Of a stretch of DNA of 64,000 nucleotides, positions 32,834 through 45,897 are shown in pieces; within the stretch, counting starts at the first letter, position 1, and each line of letters begins with the position of its first letter. The notes under the pieces were generated by a model that saw only the letters and a program-made list of their open reading frames with translations, was not told where the DNA came from and did no database searches. The position numbers were made by a program, and so were the translations under genes. The stretch comes from Anticarsia gemmatalis. Taxonomy: Eukaryota; Arthropoda; Insecta; Lepidoptera; Erebidae. The stretch covers positions 10,620,001 through 10,684,000 of the forward strand of contig NC_134760.1 in the NCBI RefSeq assembly GCF_050436995.1, in the 5' to 3' direction.

Positions 32834-33300
32834 ATAGTATATAGGAGTTGATGAAAACTTGTACTTTACCTCAATTGACATTTCGATGTAAGTCACGCCG
32901 GCCGTAGTAACGATCTGTCAGCAGTATACCTGTTCAATACAACATTTTAAAGGTTATGATACCATATTATTATTATTATATCGACATAGTCTCTTGTTAA
33001 CTAAAAGCCGTTAAAGTAAAAACAAATAATATCTCATGTTTAGCCATTTATTTCAATTGAGATACGAAATAATTCTAATTTTAGATCCTACAACTGGTTT
33101 CTCTACGCGTTAAGATTAGTCATACACATCGTATCCGGCCTGTTATAATAATATTATGGTGATTATATAAAACAGGCCTATTGATAAGTTCTCAAGTCTA
33201 GCATAATATTATAGTAAAATTGTGACATCTTTGTATAAAAAACAAATCGTTCCGGATGGCACATCCCATTCATATCCTGCAGAATACTTTTTTATGTTAT

Positions 33301-33415
33301 GCCCCGTTTTTGAGTACATTAAGCGGTGGTTTATCTATTCAATAGCGTTTTTTTATATGAGTTTAACCGCTATTGAATAGATAAACTACCGCTAAATGTA
33401 CCTCAGAAACCGGGC
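33301..33415. mobile_element. Fold-back palindrome element, copy 3
   Basis: GCCCCGTTTTTGAGTACATT opens and AATGTACCTCAGAAACCGGGC closes as its near inverse. The central arms TTTATCTATTCAATAGCG and CGCTATTGAATAGATAAA are exact. Confidence 0.82.
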
Positions 33416-34279
33416 TTCAATCTTGTTCCTAAATTTATCGATATGTACTGCAAGCTAAATTAACGATTATAAAAACTATCATGGAATAGATATACTTATT
33501 GAATAAATCAAAATAAGTCTACCATGGTATTGTTTGTATCAAAGTATTAATTCGCAATTCGTAGTGCGGGAATTGTCTTATATTAAAAGTAAGAGTAAGA
33601 GAGTATTAATACAGCTTGGAGTTAAGTTAAGTCCTTTAAGCTAGCAATCTGTAAAAAAGCTTTATTACAATGCTGCTTTTAGGCCTATACCCATTCGCAA
33701 CATAAACCTCTTCTTCATAAAAAGTACCCAAAACAAAATGGAACCTAGCCTCAATATTTCAAACATTATTAAACGTTATATCTCAAAAAAGGCTGTAGTA
33801 CTTATTTCTACACTTGTCTAGCAAATAGGTTGTGCCCAAGGACCCTAGTTAGAATGAAAAGGGTCCACAACGACATATGTCGTGACGTTAATCCCGACCT
33901 AGTTTATTTTCCAGCTGATTATATCGGACCTTTCCGTACGTAAATGGAGCCTTGTTTAAGGCTGTATGATTTATTGACCGTGTAACGTTATTATGATGAG
34001 TATTGGTGTAGCTTTTTGTTATTTCGATCGATGCAATCGAAGTATTTGACATTTAGACGATATGATAGTTGATATTTCTTGTGAAGCCATAATTGCTCAT
34101 AAATAAGCAACAGTTACTGTCGATTATTGTCTATAACCCAGCAACTATAGATAAATTGTATATGAAAAACCTCTTACCGTCCGCGCGTCCCTAGCGAACT
34201 TTGCTAGAACCATTTTTAAAACGTCCATATATGTATATGCGTCCACGATATTTGCGAGAAAATCGCGCTACTGAAGTAA

Positions 34280-34602
34280 TTTTTTTTTTTTTTTTTTAAT
34301 AACCCATACCTGTCCCACTGCAGGGCAAGGGTCTCCTCCCAAACAAGGGGGAGGGGTTAGGCCTTGAGTCCACCACGCTGGCCAAGTGCGGGTTGGGGAC
34401 TTTGCATGCCCTCAATAAATGTATTAAACAAATTTTAGGCATGCAAGGTTTCCTCACGATGTTTTCCTTCACCGTTAGAGCAAGTGATAATTATTTCTAA
34501 TACACACATAACTTCGAAAAGTCATTGGTGTGTTGCCTCGGATTCGAACCTGCGACCACTTGCGTGGGAGGTGCCAACTTAAACCACTCGGCTATCATTG
34601 CT
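34280..34602 (-). mobile_element. Full-length tRNA-derived SINE
   Basis: On the minus strand the head reads AGCAATGATAGCCGAGTGG (A box) and GCAGGTTCGAATCCGAGG (a perfect B box, GGTTCGAATCC). A body of about 180 bp follows, then a 3' end (AGGCCTAACCCCTCCCCC, GCAGTGGGACAGG) and an 18-A tail, visible as poly-T at 34280-34297. The tail is shared with several fragments in the window. The tRNA-like head is too degenerate at its ends to be a functional tRNA. Confidence 0.85.
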
Positions 34603-34925
34603 CTTTAAGTTAAAATAGACGGAATTATTTAACGTAGTCGTAAATATTATTTTGAATCATTTTAGAAAATAAACTTTAATTATATGATTATCGTTGAAGG
34701 ACAAGTTTAGGTTTTACGACAGATTAGTGGTATTTTGTATGTAAAATAAAGAATTTTATGTTGGCTAATAACTAGGCTTAAGAAATATTTCGTTATCAAA
34801 CAAAAGCTTAACCTAGAGGCCTTTGGGTGACTCGTATACCTATCGGACAAGGTCGACTACTTAATGAGTAGAAATAAAGAAATTTTACCGGAGTGTATGA
34901 CGCAATTTAGTTGCTATATATACAT

Positions 34926-35235
34926 AGCATTCGCTTGTTATACCCGGTATTGGAAGAGGTGTATGACTATTATAATATTCATTCACGTTTCGCCATTAAC
35001 AATATGAGTTCCATAAAATAGGGGACGAGTCCATTGCCATCTTCTAGCCACGCTATCATTCCGAGCTACTATAGAATGATACTCTAATATAAATTACAAA
35101 AGAACACTTTGTCCGACCTGGAAATCCATACACAATACAAAAATCGGCAGCACTTTGGCAATCAAACCCGAGACCTGATATTTAAGTCATATACACTGCT
35201 CAGACTACCGAGTCCAGTTCGGCCAATCTTAGCTA
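34926..35235 (-). mobile_element. tRNA-like SINE, reverse copy
   Basis: On the minus strand, CAGGTCTCGGGTTTGATTGC holds a B-box-like segment near the head, and the body TGGCAATGGACTCGTCCCCT runs to a tail ending TATAACAAGCG. Same family as 13612-13831. The plus-strand 133-codon frame starting at 35109 is partly this SINE read backwards. Confidence 0.6.
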
Positions 35236-35506
35236 TAACATTATTATCACAGATTTCTGGTTCCCATTCCCACTTCCTTTATCCCTTCCCACTAGTAATC
35301 TACCGCCAGTTGTTTCACATCTGGACGTACTTTATGTTCGTAATTCATGTCTCTTCTGGTTTCCCACTATGTTATCCGCGTCGAAAGACTTCATTGCGAA
35401 AGGTTATAAACTATTTGCGTGCCTATAAAATTCAGAAGTTTTTGCGTGAAAAAAAAATACAAAAAATCATTCAAATAGATTTTTACATTTATCATAATTA
35501 TTATGA

Positions 35507-35657
35507 CTAGCTGTGGTCGTAACTTCGTGCGTGAGAAATGAGTAGTTTACGTTTGACCTGCTCCATGCAAAATTTCATCAAGATTCATTCAGTTGTTTTT
35601 CGTGAAGGAGTAACAGAAATACAGTCATACAAACAAACAATGGCATTTATAATATGA
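35507..35657 (-). mobile_element. Non-autonomous Helitron, family C
   Basis: CTAGCTGTGGTCGTAACTTC at the left is the reversed 3' end, and GGCATTTATAATATGA at the right is the reversed 5' end. Interior ATTTCATCAAGATTCATTCA is typical of the commonest lepidopteran Helitron. Related fragments lie at 41560 and 47205. Confidence 0.6.
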
Positions 35658-36576
35658 TCCGGATAGACTAAAAAACGAATTCCTAAATCGCGACTTCGGA
35701 CATCAGAGGTATCAATCCATAAGACAAGTATAACCATCAAATGGTATCCTCTACTAATAAATTTTCCTCACTGATATTATAGTTTATCGAATTGCATTGC
35801 TCTTCAAAGTACTGCAGTAAACAGATTCATGTTATTAATGTTATACTGAATAGAAACCGGAGCGCGTGTTGAGGGGGACCATATTTTTAGCACAAAGGGA
35901 CAACAGTCCTTATAAAGTGCAGGTTCCGCGATGCGTGTGATTCAAGGCTGTGTGTTACACCGAAGCGTAACATAAGAACATATTTGGTGAAATGTATGAT
36001 AAAAAAATCGCTTGTATGGTTTGGAAATCAGTTGGTTTTGATGTAATAAAGATTTATGTACGAGTTTAAATTATTAATAATATCAAATATTAAGAGGGTC
36101 TGCTGCTTTTAAAATTGCTCACGTTTTATAAGCTATACTTGTACCTTAACCTCTGAACTAACAAATAATTTGAACACAAATGTTACGATTAAACAGTATT
36201 TCAAAGTACATATCGTACTTCTTCGTATATATCTAATAACAAAAGATACATAAGGTAGGATAGGTAAAATAGATGTTACAATATTTGCCTTTTGATAACA
36301 TTTTAATTGTCACAATGACTTAATGTTTCAAAAACACTATAAAATATATGACGGCGTCAATTAAAAATGCAGCTATGTCCAGTCAAATAATAAAACCAGT
36401 CGTAAAACGCTAACACCGTTGACAAACCGGTGTGATCGGCAAACCTATGTGGGACAACACAACACCTCAGTACGACGCGTGGGCTAATATTATATTATTG
36501 TTTATTTCTTATTTGCCGGCGACCCACGTGTTCATATCCGTTCATTTTATGAATGTAACATGTTTTAGTAAAGGAA

Positions 36577-36822
36577 TCTATACTAATATTATGAAGCTGA
36601 AGAGTTTGTTTGTTTGAACGCGCTAATCTCAGGAATTACAGGGCCAATTTGAAAAAATATTTCAGTGTTAGATAGCCTATTTATCGAGGAAGGCTATAGC
36701 CTATATATCATCACGCTACATCGAATACGAGCAGAGTACCAGTCAAAAATCTTACAAAAATGGGGAAAAATTTGACCCATTCTCTTTTATGTGACGCAAG
36801 CGAAGTTGCGCGAGTCAGCTAG
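36577..36822 (+). mobile_element. Non-autonomous Helitron, family A
   Basis: TCTATACTAATATTATGAAG to GCGCGAGTCAGCTAG, between A and T. Terminal stem CGCAA/TTGCG intact. All family landmarks present. Confidence 0.88.
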
Positions 36823-37617
36823 TTTTGTATGAGTTTGTAGAATATGTAAATAATGTAGTGGATTGTGCCTACGCACGTCACTTGTCATTGTACTAAGGCG
36901 TTTGCTGTCAATAGATTTTTTTGTTGTTGAGGAAAAAAAAGAGGCATGTTTAATGTTTGTTGCGTGTGTATTTTTATGTAATTCATTATAAGGTGTGGGT
37001 TGTCTACGTCTCTACAGAGAGATAAGTATATTTCGGAAGACCGGTACAAGTACTTAAAAAGTTTGTCATGCTCAAAGGAGGCTATTCTAGGCAATTCATA
37101 CTTTGTACAAGAAGACAGCAGAAATATTTGATAATTTTGTATTTTTAGGTTCGTCCATTTTCGTATATTCTCCAATTTGAGTACTAGAACTTATCCAAGA
37201 TTTTATAACTTTACTTAACAATATTTAAATAACACAGCTTCCTTTAAATCTACAGATGTAACGAAACGTAACTAGAAAATTTAAATCCAAAAATATCTAT
37301 AATCTTACTTATAAAACAACAACAAAATAGACTCACACTCACACAACTTCATAAAAACTCAAACTTTCCTATCAACAAGATCTTCCAGATCATTCTCTCC
37401 GGTGTGATATAATCCCTAGAGTCTGAGCCAGCACGTGCAATGTTTATTTCATGCGTCCGCGGCACTAGTAGTCGCAGCGAGAGATTGATTTATATGAGCC
37501 GAGCTCCGTGGGCGAACTTGTTTAGACTATTTTATGTTAAGTATAAGCTGGTAATGTTGATACGTCTGAATTGTTGACTCGTTTCTGGATTATGCAATTG
37601 TATTTTAAGAAGATGTA

Positions 37618-37770
37618 ACGCGATTCTCCACTGCTATCGACTATCGATAATCAGATAGGTATCGATAAATTTTGTGAGAAAATCTTGTTAGCGCCCCTAG
37701 CGGGCGTCGTAGGAACTGCTTTTGTGGTACAGTTAAAATGTCAAATTCTCGGTACTCGATAGTATCGACT
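37618..37770 (+). mobile_element. CGATAG-type TIR MITE
   Basis: GCGATTCTCCACTGCTATCG opens, core AGCGCCCCTAGCGGGCGTCG, and GGTACTCGATAGTATCGACT marks the right arm; the outer right end is lost. Confidence 0.62.
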
Positions 37771-38984
37771 GGTGTTTTATGTAACTGGTGTCCATTGCCC
37801 TGTTTGTATGAAACCTTAAGTATTATCGCAGGCCGATTGCAGCACTACGTATTTATGAACCTGGTACAATAATAATAATTTATAATATCTACATTAAAAT
37901 GTCCTTCATGAATTAATCTGTCTATTAGTAAAACCGAATCCAAATTCCGTATCTTCTCAAAACAATACTATAACAGTTCTATAAATAATGCAGCGATAAA
38001 TGCATCTCCCTTTAGATCTAACAAACCACCCACCACAATATTCTTAGTGCTACGTTTTAATGTAATTTTACATTTAATTCAAACTCATTGTATGACGTTA
38101 CACGCGTATTACACCCACATACGTTGGTAAAATTAGTAATGGTCCTTTGAAAAGGTTAACTGCGTCATTCTTGCAGGTAAATGTAATTTTAAGTACATTA
38201 AACCCAAGTTCACAAGAAATGTATCGAATGAGAATTAATTGGAGTTATGTTCAATTATGTTCAAGTGTTTTTCTGTGATATTATTCAAACCTAAAAGATC
38301 TTAAATATAAATCAAGAGGGTTTCAAATCGTTTTAGTCTTCAGAGTAGTCTTCAGTATTTAGTTACCATGTGTTTATAGCTGCAGTTAAGGGTGATCATT
38401 TTATTTCCATAGACTTTAATTTAATACTTTTTCATAGTTCAAGAAAGGTAAGAATTTATCAGAACAAATTTAGATATGGCAAAGAAAGTAACCGTTTGAC
38501 CATAGTTGCCTCAAATACCTTGTTATCTATCCCATTTTCTTTACGATAATTCATTTAAAACACCCAGCGTACAACTTATACAGCCTTGTGGTCAGTTTCT
38601 TTTACGTCTGTGGTCAGTGGTCGAAACTTGACACCTCAAAACAAGCCTTATCTTTTTTCAATTATCTAAAGTCGGCATTTTCTTTGAAAGGTTCATTTTA
38701 TCGTAACTTTTTGGTGGACCACTATATAGTCATATCGGATTGCATACAATACAAAGATGCCATCAATAGATGCGTAAGAGAAAGAACTAATGGAAAATTG
38801 GAACCAAACGGACTATATAGTAGAAGACAGTGAGATTAGTAACCTCTAGATAAGTATCAGATATCTCAACTACCCACTGTTGAATATAGGCCTTCACTTC
38901 GGTACGTTACTAGGTACGGTTCTGCGTTTGTCTTATTCATTGCAGCCTTACCCAGTTTAAAGTCCTTTTTCAGTGATACGTTAT

Positions 38985-39115
38985 TAATAGAACAGTTTAT
39001 CCACACATCAATAGACTTGCCCCCTATTACATGGGACTAACATTGTTAGTATCGAGACATGGGTGAATTTCATACACCTATGAGCTACACCTTTTGGGTA
39101 CAACAGGCGTAATAT
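38985..39115 (+). repeat. SINE body fragment
   Basis: TTGCCCCCTATTACATGGGA and CTAACATTGTTAG match the SINE body at 13612-13831. The head is missing. Confidence 0.5.
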
Positions 39116-39776
39116 TATGTATGTACGTTTGTATATCTACAGTATTAGTCTATTTAAGAATAGACTGTAAGTCGCTATGGTATGTCTTTTTAGGGTTTCA
39201 AAAGAGACTTTTTGTTTTATGCAAAAGGTTCTAATTTAGTTTTTGCACCAAGTATTTGCGACGACGCTCTCCATAATAGGATTACGAGTTATTATTAAGT
39301 TTCTAGTTTACTAGAATATTTGCTTTAGTTTTGGGTCAAATTAATGCTTAGTTCTGAGTTATCGTTGTAATTGTGGCCTTTAATTCAACCATGGTTTTAG
39401 TGTTTGAGGTTAAATTAACTATACATTTGGTTACAAATTAAAGAGGAATAATAATTGTGTATGTTAGTACAACGATATTACTATTGCTCAATTTTAATGT
39501 TCATCAGTTGTATATTTAAGAGTAAACGCGCAATGGGACTTTTGTCACCGTGACTGTTTAGTGTTTTGTCACTCATTAACAAAATATGGAGTGTCCCCCA
39601 ATTGTCACGCCTTACAGTGCGTTTCTCCATATCCCAAGATGAATAAAATGAGATTGAGGAAAAAGCAACGGTGAAAAAAGTCACTAATGCGCGCTAACTC
39701 TAAATTTTCCTTTGGAATATAAAAAATATTTTTACAGCAATAGGCTTGACTTCTACTTGCTCCATAGGGCTAACAA

Positions 39777-40026
39777 TCTATGCTAATATTATAAAGCTGA
39801 AGAGTTTGTTTGTTTGTTTGAACGCGCTAATTTCAGGAACTACTGGTCCGATCTGAAAAATTGTTTCAGTGTTAGATAGCCCATTTATCGAGGAAGGTTA
39901 TAGGCTATATGTTATCGCGCTACGACCAATAGGAGCAGAGTACCAGTAATAAATGTTACAAAAACGGGGAAACTTTTGACCCATTCTCTCTTATGTGATG
40001 CAAGCGAAGTTGCGTGGGTCAGCTAG
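39777..40026 (+). mobile_element. Non-autonomous Helitron, family A
   Basis: TCTATGCTAATATTATAAAG to TGCGTGGGTCAGCTAG, between A and T. The terminal stem has one mutated pair. Confidence 0.87.
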
Positions 40027-41148
40027 TTTTAAATATGTTTATGTTATTTCATACAACTCTGCGTACACTAATAATATATTTATGTCTATAAAATATATTT
40101 TTTATCATTTAAAAGTACATTGTGTCCTATTCGTCACTTCACGTAATCAAAATGTCGTCTATCGACATTTCAATCTGACATCAAACCCTCATCTATTTCA
40201 GTCACGAAACAGGCCGAAACAAACGTGAAACATAAATTATGAAAGAGGATATTTATCATAAAGTTGCGTCATCATAATTCAAAGTAATAAACAGTGGGTT
40301 GTCAAGTCGAAACTCTAATTAAGCTAAAACATAGTTTATCATTACAGTTTACGAAGTGGATTTTATACGTGATTGACTTGGAAAAAAGAGTTTTAGATAA
40401 ATGATTTCTTATCATCGATTTCAATAACGTAAAAATCTAAAATACTCCAATTGTCAGATTATCTATTTCATTACAGCTTTCTATTAAAAACTGTTAGATT
40501 TTGGTAAGGATTTTAAATGAAAATGTGTCTTCTATTGAGCTTTGGACATGATCAATAAAATAATTGCAAACTATTTACTTTTATTTGGCTATCAAAATTT
40601 ATTGTAGTTACTTTTTTCACCAGTTCTTCCAGCGCACTATACATTTATAAACTGGTCGTCTTATTCATTTCAACATACACCATTATGTCAGTTTCTTTGA
40701 CAAGCTTAGCTAAAAATGTGGTCATCACGCTTGCTGGTCCTTGCCGCATCACCAGCTGCAAAGTACCTTGAAACCCTTACCACAAGTATTTGAAGTAACT
40801 CAATAAGGATACAATTGAAAACCCTTACATTTTACTAAACAGTCTTAAGTTTTCCGGCCTTCCGCAAGTTGAAATCTTCACAACGGCTCAATACCGCTGA
40901 GACAATGTACCAACATTGGCAACGTAGCGCAAACAGATTAATTATGTTAGAGGTAAATTGAATTAAACTTTCAGTTGACGAATACTTGAGTTCATTGACA
41001 TATTGTGTGACAAGGACGGCGATATGTTAGACTTGTGTATAAAGTACATGCAATAACCACAAATTATCGCTAATATATTGTTATTAATAGTTGTCAAACA
41101 TGTTTATGACTACTGTGTAATGTTCATTGAAACCATCATTGCATATTA

Positions 41149-41401
41149 TCTATACTAATATTATAAAGCTGAAGAGTTTGTTCGTTTGTTTGTTTGTTTG
41201 AACGCGCTAATCTCAGGAACTACTGGTCCGATTTGAAAAATTCTTTCAGTGTTAGATAGTCCATTTATCGAGGAAGGTTATAGGCTATATATCATCACGC
41301 TACTACCAATAGGAGCAGAGTACGGGTGAAAAATGTGACAAAAACGGGGAAAATTTTGTTCTCCCTTATGTGACGCAAGCGAAGTTGCGCGGGTCAGCTA
41401 G
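41149..41401 (+). mobile_element. Non-autonomous Helitron, family A
   Basis: TCTATACTAATATTATAAAG to GCGCGGGTCAGCTAG, between A and T. A short deletion removes part of the GACCCATTCTCT block before the terminal stem. Confidence 0.88.
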
Positions 41402-41559
41402 TTATTAATAACTATTTTCAGTGCGTCAACAATATCAATTATTTTGTCTAAACATTTTAGGGAGGTTTACCTAATCCTCACTTTGCCTAATTATATCGCT
41501 TTTCTGAACCACATTCTTAGAGTTTATAGCCACTACTTTATATTTTACAAGCCTTTTTA

Positions 41560-41690
41560 TTTCCCTGCCCGCGTTTTCGTCCGCGTAATAAGTATCCTAT
41601 GTATTCATCCAGATTATAAACTGTCTCTGTGCCAAATTACATCAAAATCTGTGCAGAAATTTTCGCGTAAAAGACAAACACACTTACTTA
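41560..41690 (-). mobile_element. Helitron family C fragment
   Basis: CCCTGCCCGCGTTTTCGTCC, then AAGTATCCTATGTATTCATC, then TTTTCGCGTAAAAGACAAAC, are reversed pieces of the family at 35507. Both exact ends are missing. Confidence 0.5.
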
Positions 41691-42170
41691 AATACATCAA
41701 TCAATCCACAGAATTTGAAACTTACACATATTTAATTTTTTTGTATGATTGACCAACCTAGACGAAAATAACTTAAACTTCAATTCCACCTTATATTATT
41801 TTATACTATAAAATGATTCAGTCAATTTTGGCCATACACATGGTGCCAAACCATACTCGTTTGAAGCAAAGCCCTTTGAGCTGAACATCAGTAGCCTGTA
41901 TTGAAAGCCTGTACAGCGACGCTAATTAAATTGTCTCGCAGTTCCGAGGACCACCCCGCTTCATCATGTTAGTGATGCGGGCAACTTTTGTTTTTATGTT
42001 TTGTTTCCTTGTTTGTTGGAAACAAAGTTTTTTTTCTTGTTTGTCGGAGATGTAGACAAGTTACTTTGTTATGTTGAGGTTTGGGAAGCTAGTATCAATA
42101 ATAATTGCGGGCAGTGGCATGTTTTGACAGCAGTGATTCTGGCTAATAGCGAATCTGTTGGGTGATTATC

Positions 42171-42300
42171 TACAGTCAAGTAACGAGAGTTTGACATTTA
42201 AAATGTACCAAAATAATGTTCTTAAGACACCCGCTAGTGGCGCTGATCAGATTTTGAAACAAAATCCGATACTCGATAGTGGTAGAAAATTGCATCACGG
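42171..42300 (-). mobile_element. CGATAG-type TIR MITE, reverse copy
   Basis: GAGTTTGACATTTAAAATGT, CCCGCTAGTGGCGCTGATCA and ATACTCGATAGTGGTAGAAA are the reversed landmarks of the family. The overlapping 85-codon frame is part of it. Confidence 0.58.
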
Positions 42301-44031
42301 GACGATCTCGCTTGTAGATTTTAATTTTAGGATACCGTCCCTTTTGGCCAGTTGCAATTTATTCAGTGATGTGAGTGGTGTTTTGGACTTTGACAATGTA
42401 ATGACATTATATTGACTACTGACCACATGAAAATAATAATATCATTATTATCAGAATACATTGTAATATAACACAAAGAGTAATAAAAAATAAACGAACG
42501 ACCCTTTATAAGGCTTTTTAAAACTCATTTATATGCTACACCTCAGCCTAATATGTGTCAAGATTGGACTTATGTCCTTCATTCGAGTCAAAATTTAACT
42601 TTGACTCGGTCAAAGTCATAATCTTTGTTGAAGCAATATGTGACCGATATTGTGGGCGACGCGACAACTCCTTTGTGAACCGATTGTGCAGTAACGGACA
42701 ATGTACAAGCATATTCACGCTTAAAATAGAATATTTTGCAATTTAAATGGAATATATTCTTGGTCGTAAATCTGTTTTTAGTAAATTGTTGGAGAGAAGA
42801 GTTTTGTATGGTGTTTTTTCGAGTTACGTATGTTTTACAAGCACGTGTTTAAATTTATTCAGTTAGAGCCATTGCCGAACATAATTCAGTTGAAAGGAAA
42901 ATTGATACCACTATCTAAAATAGTTGTTACCTACGTAAAAAAATCTTCTTTTTGGGCATCGACTACTTCTCGAAGAATACACGAAACACATGTTCTGGCA
43001 ATTTTGCTTTCTTCACACATTACACTACTGGTCCAGGCTATCTGGTTTGTTGTTGTCTACTTTCTGAACCATTAAACTGTTCTTAGTTGGCATTTAGGAA
43101 TTTTTCGAATTGTCTTGATATATTTTTGCGATACACAATTTTTTTGGTAATAAAATACGAACTAGTTCAAAAACTCATACGAATATTGAGTACAAAATAT
43201 TGGTTTCAGTTACACGGTCAGTAAAGAGTTTAAAATATAAGCTCTATATCGATACTATTTACAAAAGCAAAAGTATACAAATAAAATGAAACGCGAAACG
43301 CCAAAATAGAATTGAAATGAAATCCTTTGATGTCAAAGGGGATTTAAAACTATAAGCCTGCTATAAAATAAACTATATTTTAACTAAATCTGACTGTCAG
43401 ATTCGGATATAATCTAGTTTATAAACTTGTCATTTGTGTAGTTAGACTATTAAGCTATTGATGACAAATATTGGATTCAGTTTTAAAATATATTACATAG
43501 TTTTTAAACACTTAGACCTCTAACCTTCCGATTGCTTTTAAGTATATTCTACCTTAAATATTACCTTTCAAAATATTCCTGAATACTTTCTCGTAAATCG
43601 AATCCACTACATTCCATAACTAGCAATCGAAAGAATCTCTTCAACGGCTTTCACATATATAATAAAATGCCCTTTAAAAAATCCCAATGTTAATTAATTA
43701 GAAATAAATAAACCTAAGAATACCTGTCACTGAGTCACAGAACAGTAATTATGAACCGGGTTTTAGTCCATAGTTTTCAACACTTCACACATACTTTGCT
43801 TAATTAGTACTTTGTTGAAGAAAGACCACAAAAGTGGTTATTTAGGACATAATAAAGGAAAAATAACGGAGTATTCAATGGAATTTATCAACAAACATAC
43901 ACGAATGGTTTGAAACCTATCTTCCGATCTAGCTACAATGACCGAATCCGGCGAAACATCGCAGATAGCCTGACGCAAACACCGGGTCCGCATGCCGACG
44001 CATACGACTACGTACCTCGCATACATATGTA

Positions 44032-44051
44032 CATACATACATACATACATT
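44032..44051. repeat. (CATA)n microsatellite
   Basis: Simple tandem CATA units. The two minus-strand frames across it (runs of Met-Tyr-Val-Cys) are artefacts of the repeat. Confidence 0.8.
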
Positions 44052-44149
44052 ACACATGATTAAAGCAAGGACGTACGTTTTATGCGTTATGTGATCAAAG
44101 AATATTAAGTACATTTTGTTTCAACTGTAAAGACGTATCGCTATTGTTT

Positions 44150-44275
44150 CTTGCTAGCTCTTCTCATAAAGGTCTACCCCCTTTCCGAGCTAGTGGTAGA
44201 TTCAGTAATTGTAACAACTATCATAAGTGGCAATATTTGAATTAAATTAATTAATGATTTGGATTTTGATTTTAC
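44150..44275 (+). repeat. Dispersed repeat with TTTTGATTT-rich tail
   Basis: CTCTTCTCATAAAGGTCTAC followed by CCCCTTTCCGAGCTAGTGGT and GTAACAACTATCATAAGTGG recurs at 53300-53425 with the same ATGATTTGATTT tail. It is likely a SINE or LINE 3' end. Confidence 0.55.
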
Positions 44276-45044
44276 TACTCGATGTTCACGCCTTCTTCCC
44301 AAAAGAATAATTAAAAAAAAAAATATTATGCACTTTTTCCTCAGAATATATAGAAAATACTATTTATTTACCCGTGATTAAGCCTCTGGGAAGAGAAGCT
44401 TTACTTATTTCCTTTCATATTAATAAACGAAAAATATAAATTAGCGTACTGTCAACGACTTAAGTGGTTTTGGCATCTTGTAGTCCAAATCTCTAAGAAC
44501 ATATCAAGTATCGGTCCCTGTTGCCAGTTAAAATAGCCTTTAAGGCACAAGAAAGCGCTTAGGATATCTTAAACAACCTTGACATTAAATTAACAATTTG
44601 TGTGAGAGACGAATATTTCTACCACTGTTATGTATCCTGTTTGTATAGCCAAGGATTTATGTTATTTTCATTACATTCACATGAATATAAAACGGAACAA
44701 ATAAGCTCTTAAATCTGAAGAAAAACAAGATTTGGATGGAAACGATAAATACAATTGTTTTCCGATAAATGGGCAATCTTTATACAAAGTGCTGGCCTAT
44801 TGTTTTGTTTTGCACCCAATAAATATACCTACATACATAATATATTGTACTCATAAACGAAGGCATTGGCTCTTAAAAAGGTAAGTACTTTCTTTACTTT
44901 AGTTACATTTATATATCTTTTCATGTAGCCTGAAAGTACTTGAAACTTAAAAGCAGGTAAATAGGAATAAAAGCTCGAAAATATTTTTATTCCAACGAAT
45001 TAGGAATCAGAAATTTTAAGCTTTTTTAAAAATATTACATTGTT

Positions 45045-45335
45045 CTGTGGATGGGTGACCATCTTATACATATCGAGTTCCTCCATGTTTCGGAAGGCAA
45101 GTTAAATTGTGGGTCCCGGCCGTAATTATAAAAGAACTTTGACATTCGTTAACAGTAGTCTGCAGCTTGAAAGTCTGACAACCAGTTTTACCGAAGGGTA
45201 TGGTGTTATAACCCAGGTATCTGGGTTGTTGAGGCAGTCGCTCTATGTAAAATACTGATATTCAGCTGCATCCGGTGAAACTGGAAGCCGACTCCAATAA
45301 AGTTTTGAAGAAAGGCTAAACTGATATATGTTGAG
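45045..45335 (+). mobile_element. 5S-like-headed SINE, body-rich copy
   Basis: GGATGGGTGACCATCTTATA resembles the C box of a 5S rRNA promoter. It is followed by a long body: GTGGGTCCCGGCCGTAATTA, GAAAGTCTGACAACCAGTTT, CATCCGGTGAAACTGGAAGC. It shows what lies downstream of the head seen at 50640-50810, 58550-58700 and 61440-61550. Confidence 0.5.
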
Positions 45336-45897
45336 TATAGAACTCTTTGAACTATCACGCTATATAAAAGTTTAAATAAGAATATTATCACGAAATGCCG
45401 TAACACTAGCCAGCATTATTACTCGTTATAGCTACCGTTTTTTCTTACACAACAGTCTAACGTACAACTAGTCTAAGTGACATTTACTACAGGTGCTTTG
45501 TAACGGTTTATACCACAAAACAGGTACGTGCAGAAGTCTTGCTCGAATAAAAACGTAGAGTGAAGTTCTTACTTTAATTAGAAAATGATGTAAACGAATG
45601 ATTTGATTTTGATTAATTTTTGATTTAATACTATTCGGCTTAGAGTTTGATGGTAAAGGTAAAGGTAAAGGTAAAGCTTAGATTTATGTCTGCAAAACAA
45701 TTAAAACGGTAAGGAAGGCAACGATGTTTTGAAATAGGGATGTGGATTCAGCTTGCTAAGATTATTTTTGATGACTGTGTACTTAAAAAGCTATATTATA
45801 TGTGATAAATGTTCACAAGTAATACATTTAAACGTCCAGTCTCAGTGGAATAATTTGAACACTTTTCATAACAGTAATCTGTTTTTAGATATGATAA

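Noticed and set aside
34525..34602. Possible tRNA gene (good A and B boxes)
   Set aside because: The arms do not close into an acceptor stem, and a SINE body with poly(A) tail follows. It is the SINE head.
35109..35510. 133-codon plus-strand frame
   Set aside because: Its first part is a SINE read backwards and the rest is AT-rich. No protein family visible.
42158..42415. 85-codon plus-strand frame
   Set aside because: Mostly MITE sequence in reverse.
43838..44114. Two minus-strand frames rich in Met-Tyr-Val-Cys
   Set aside because: They arise from the (CATA)n microsatellite.
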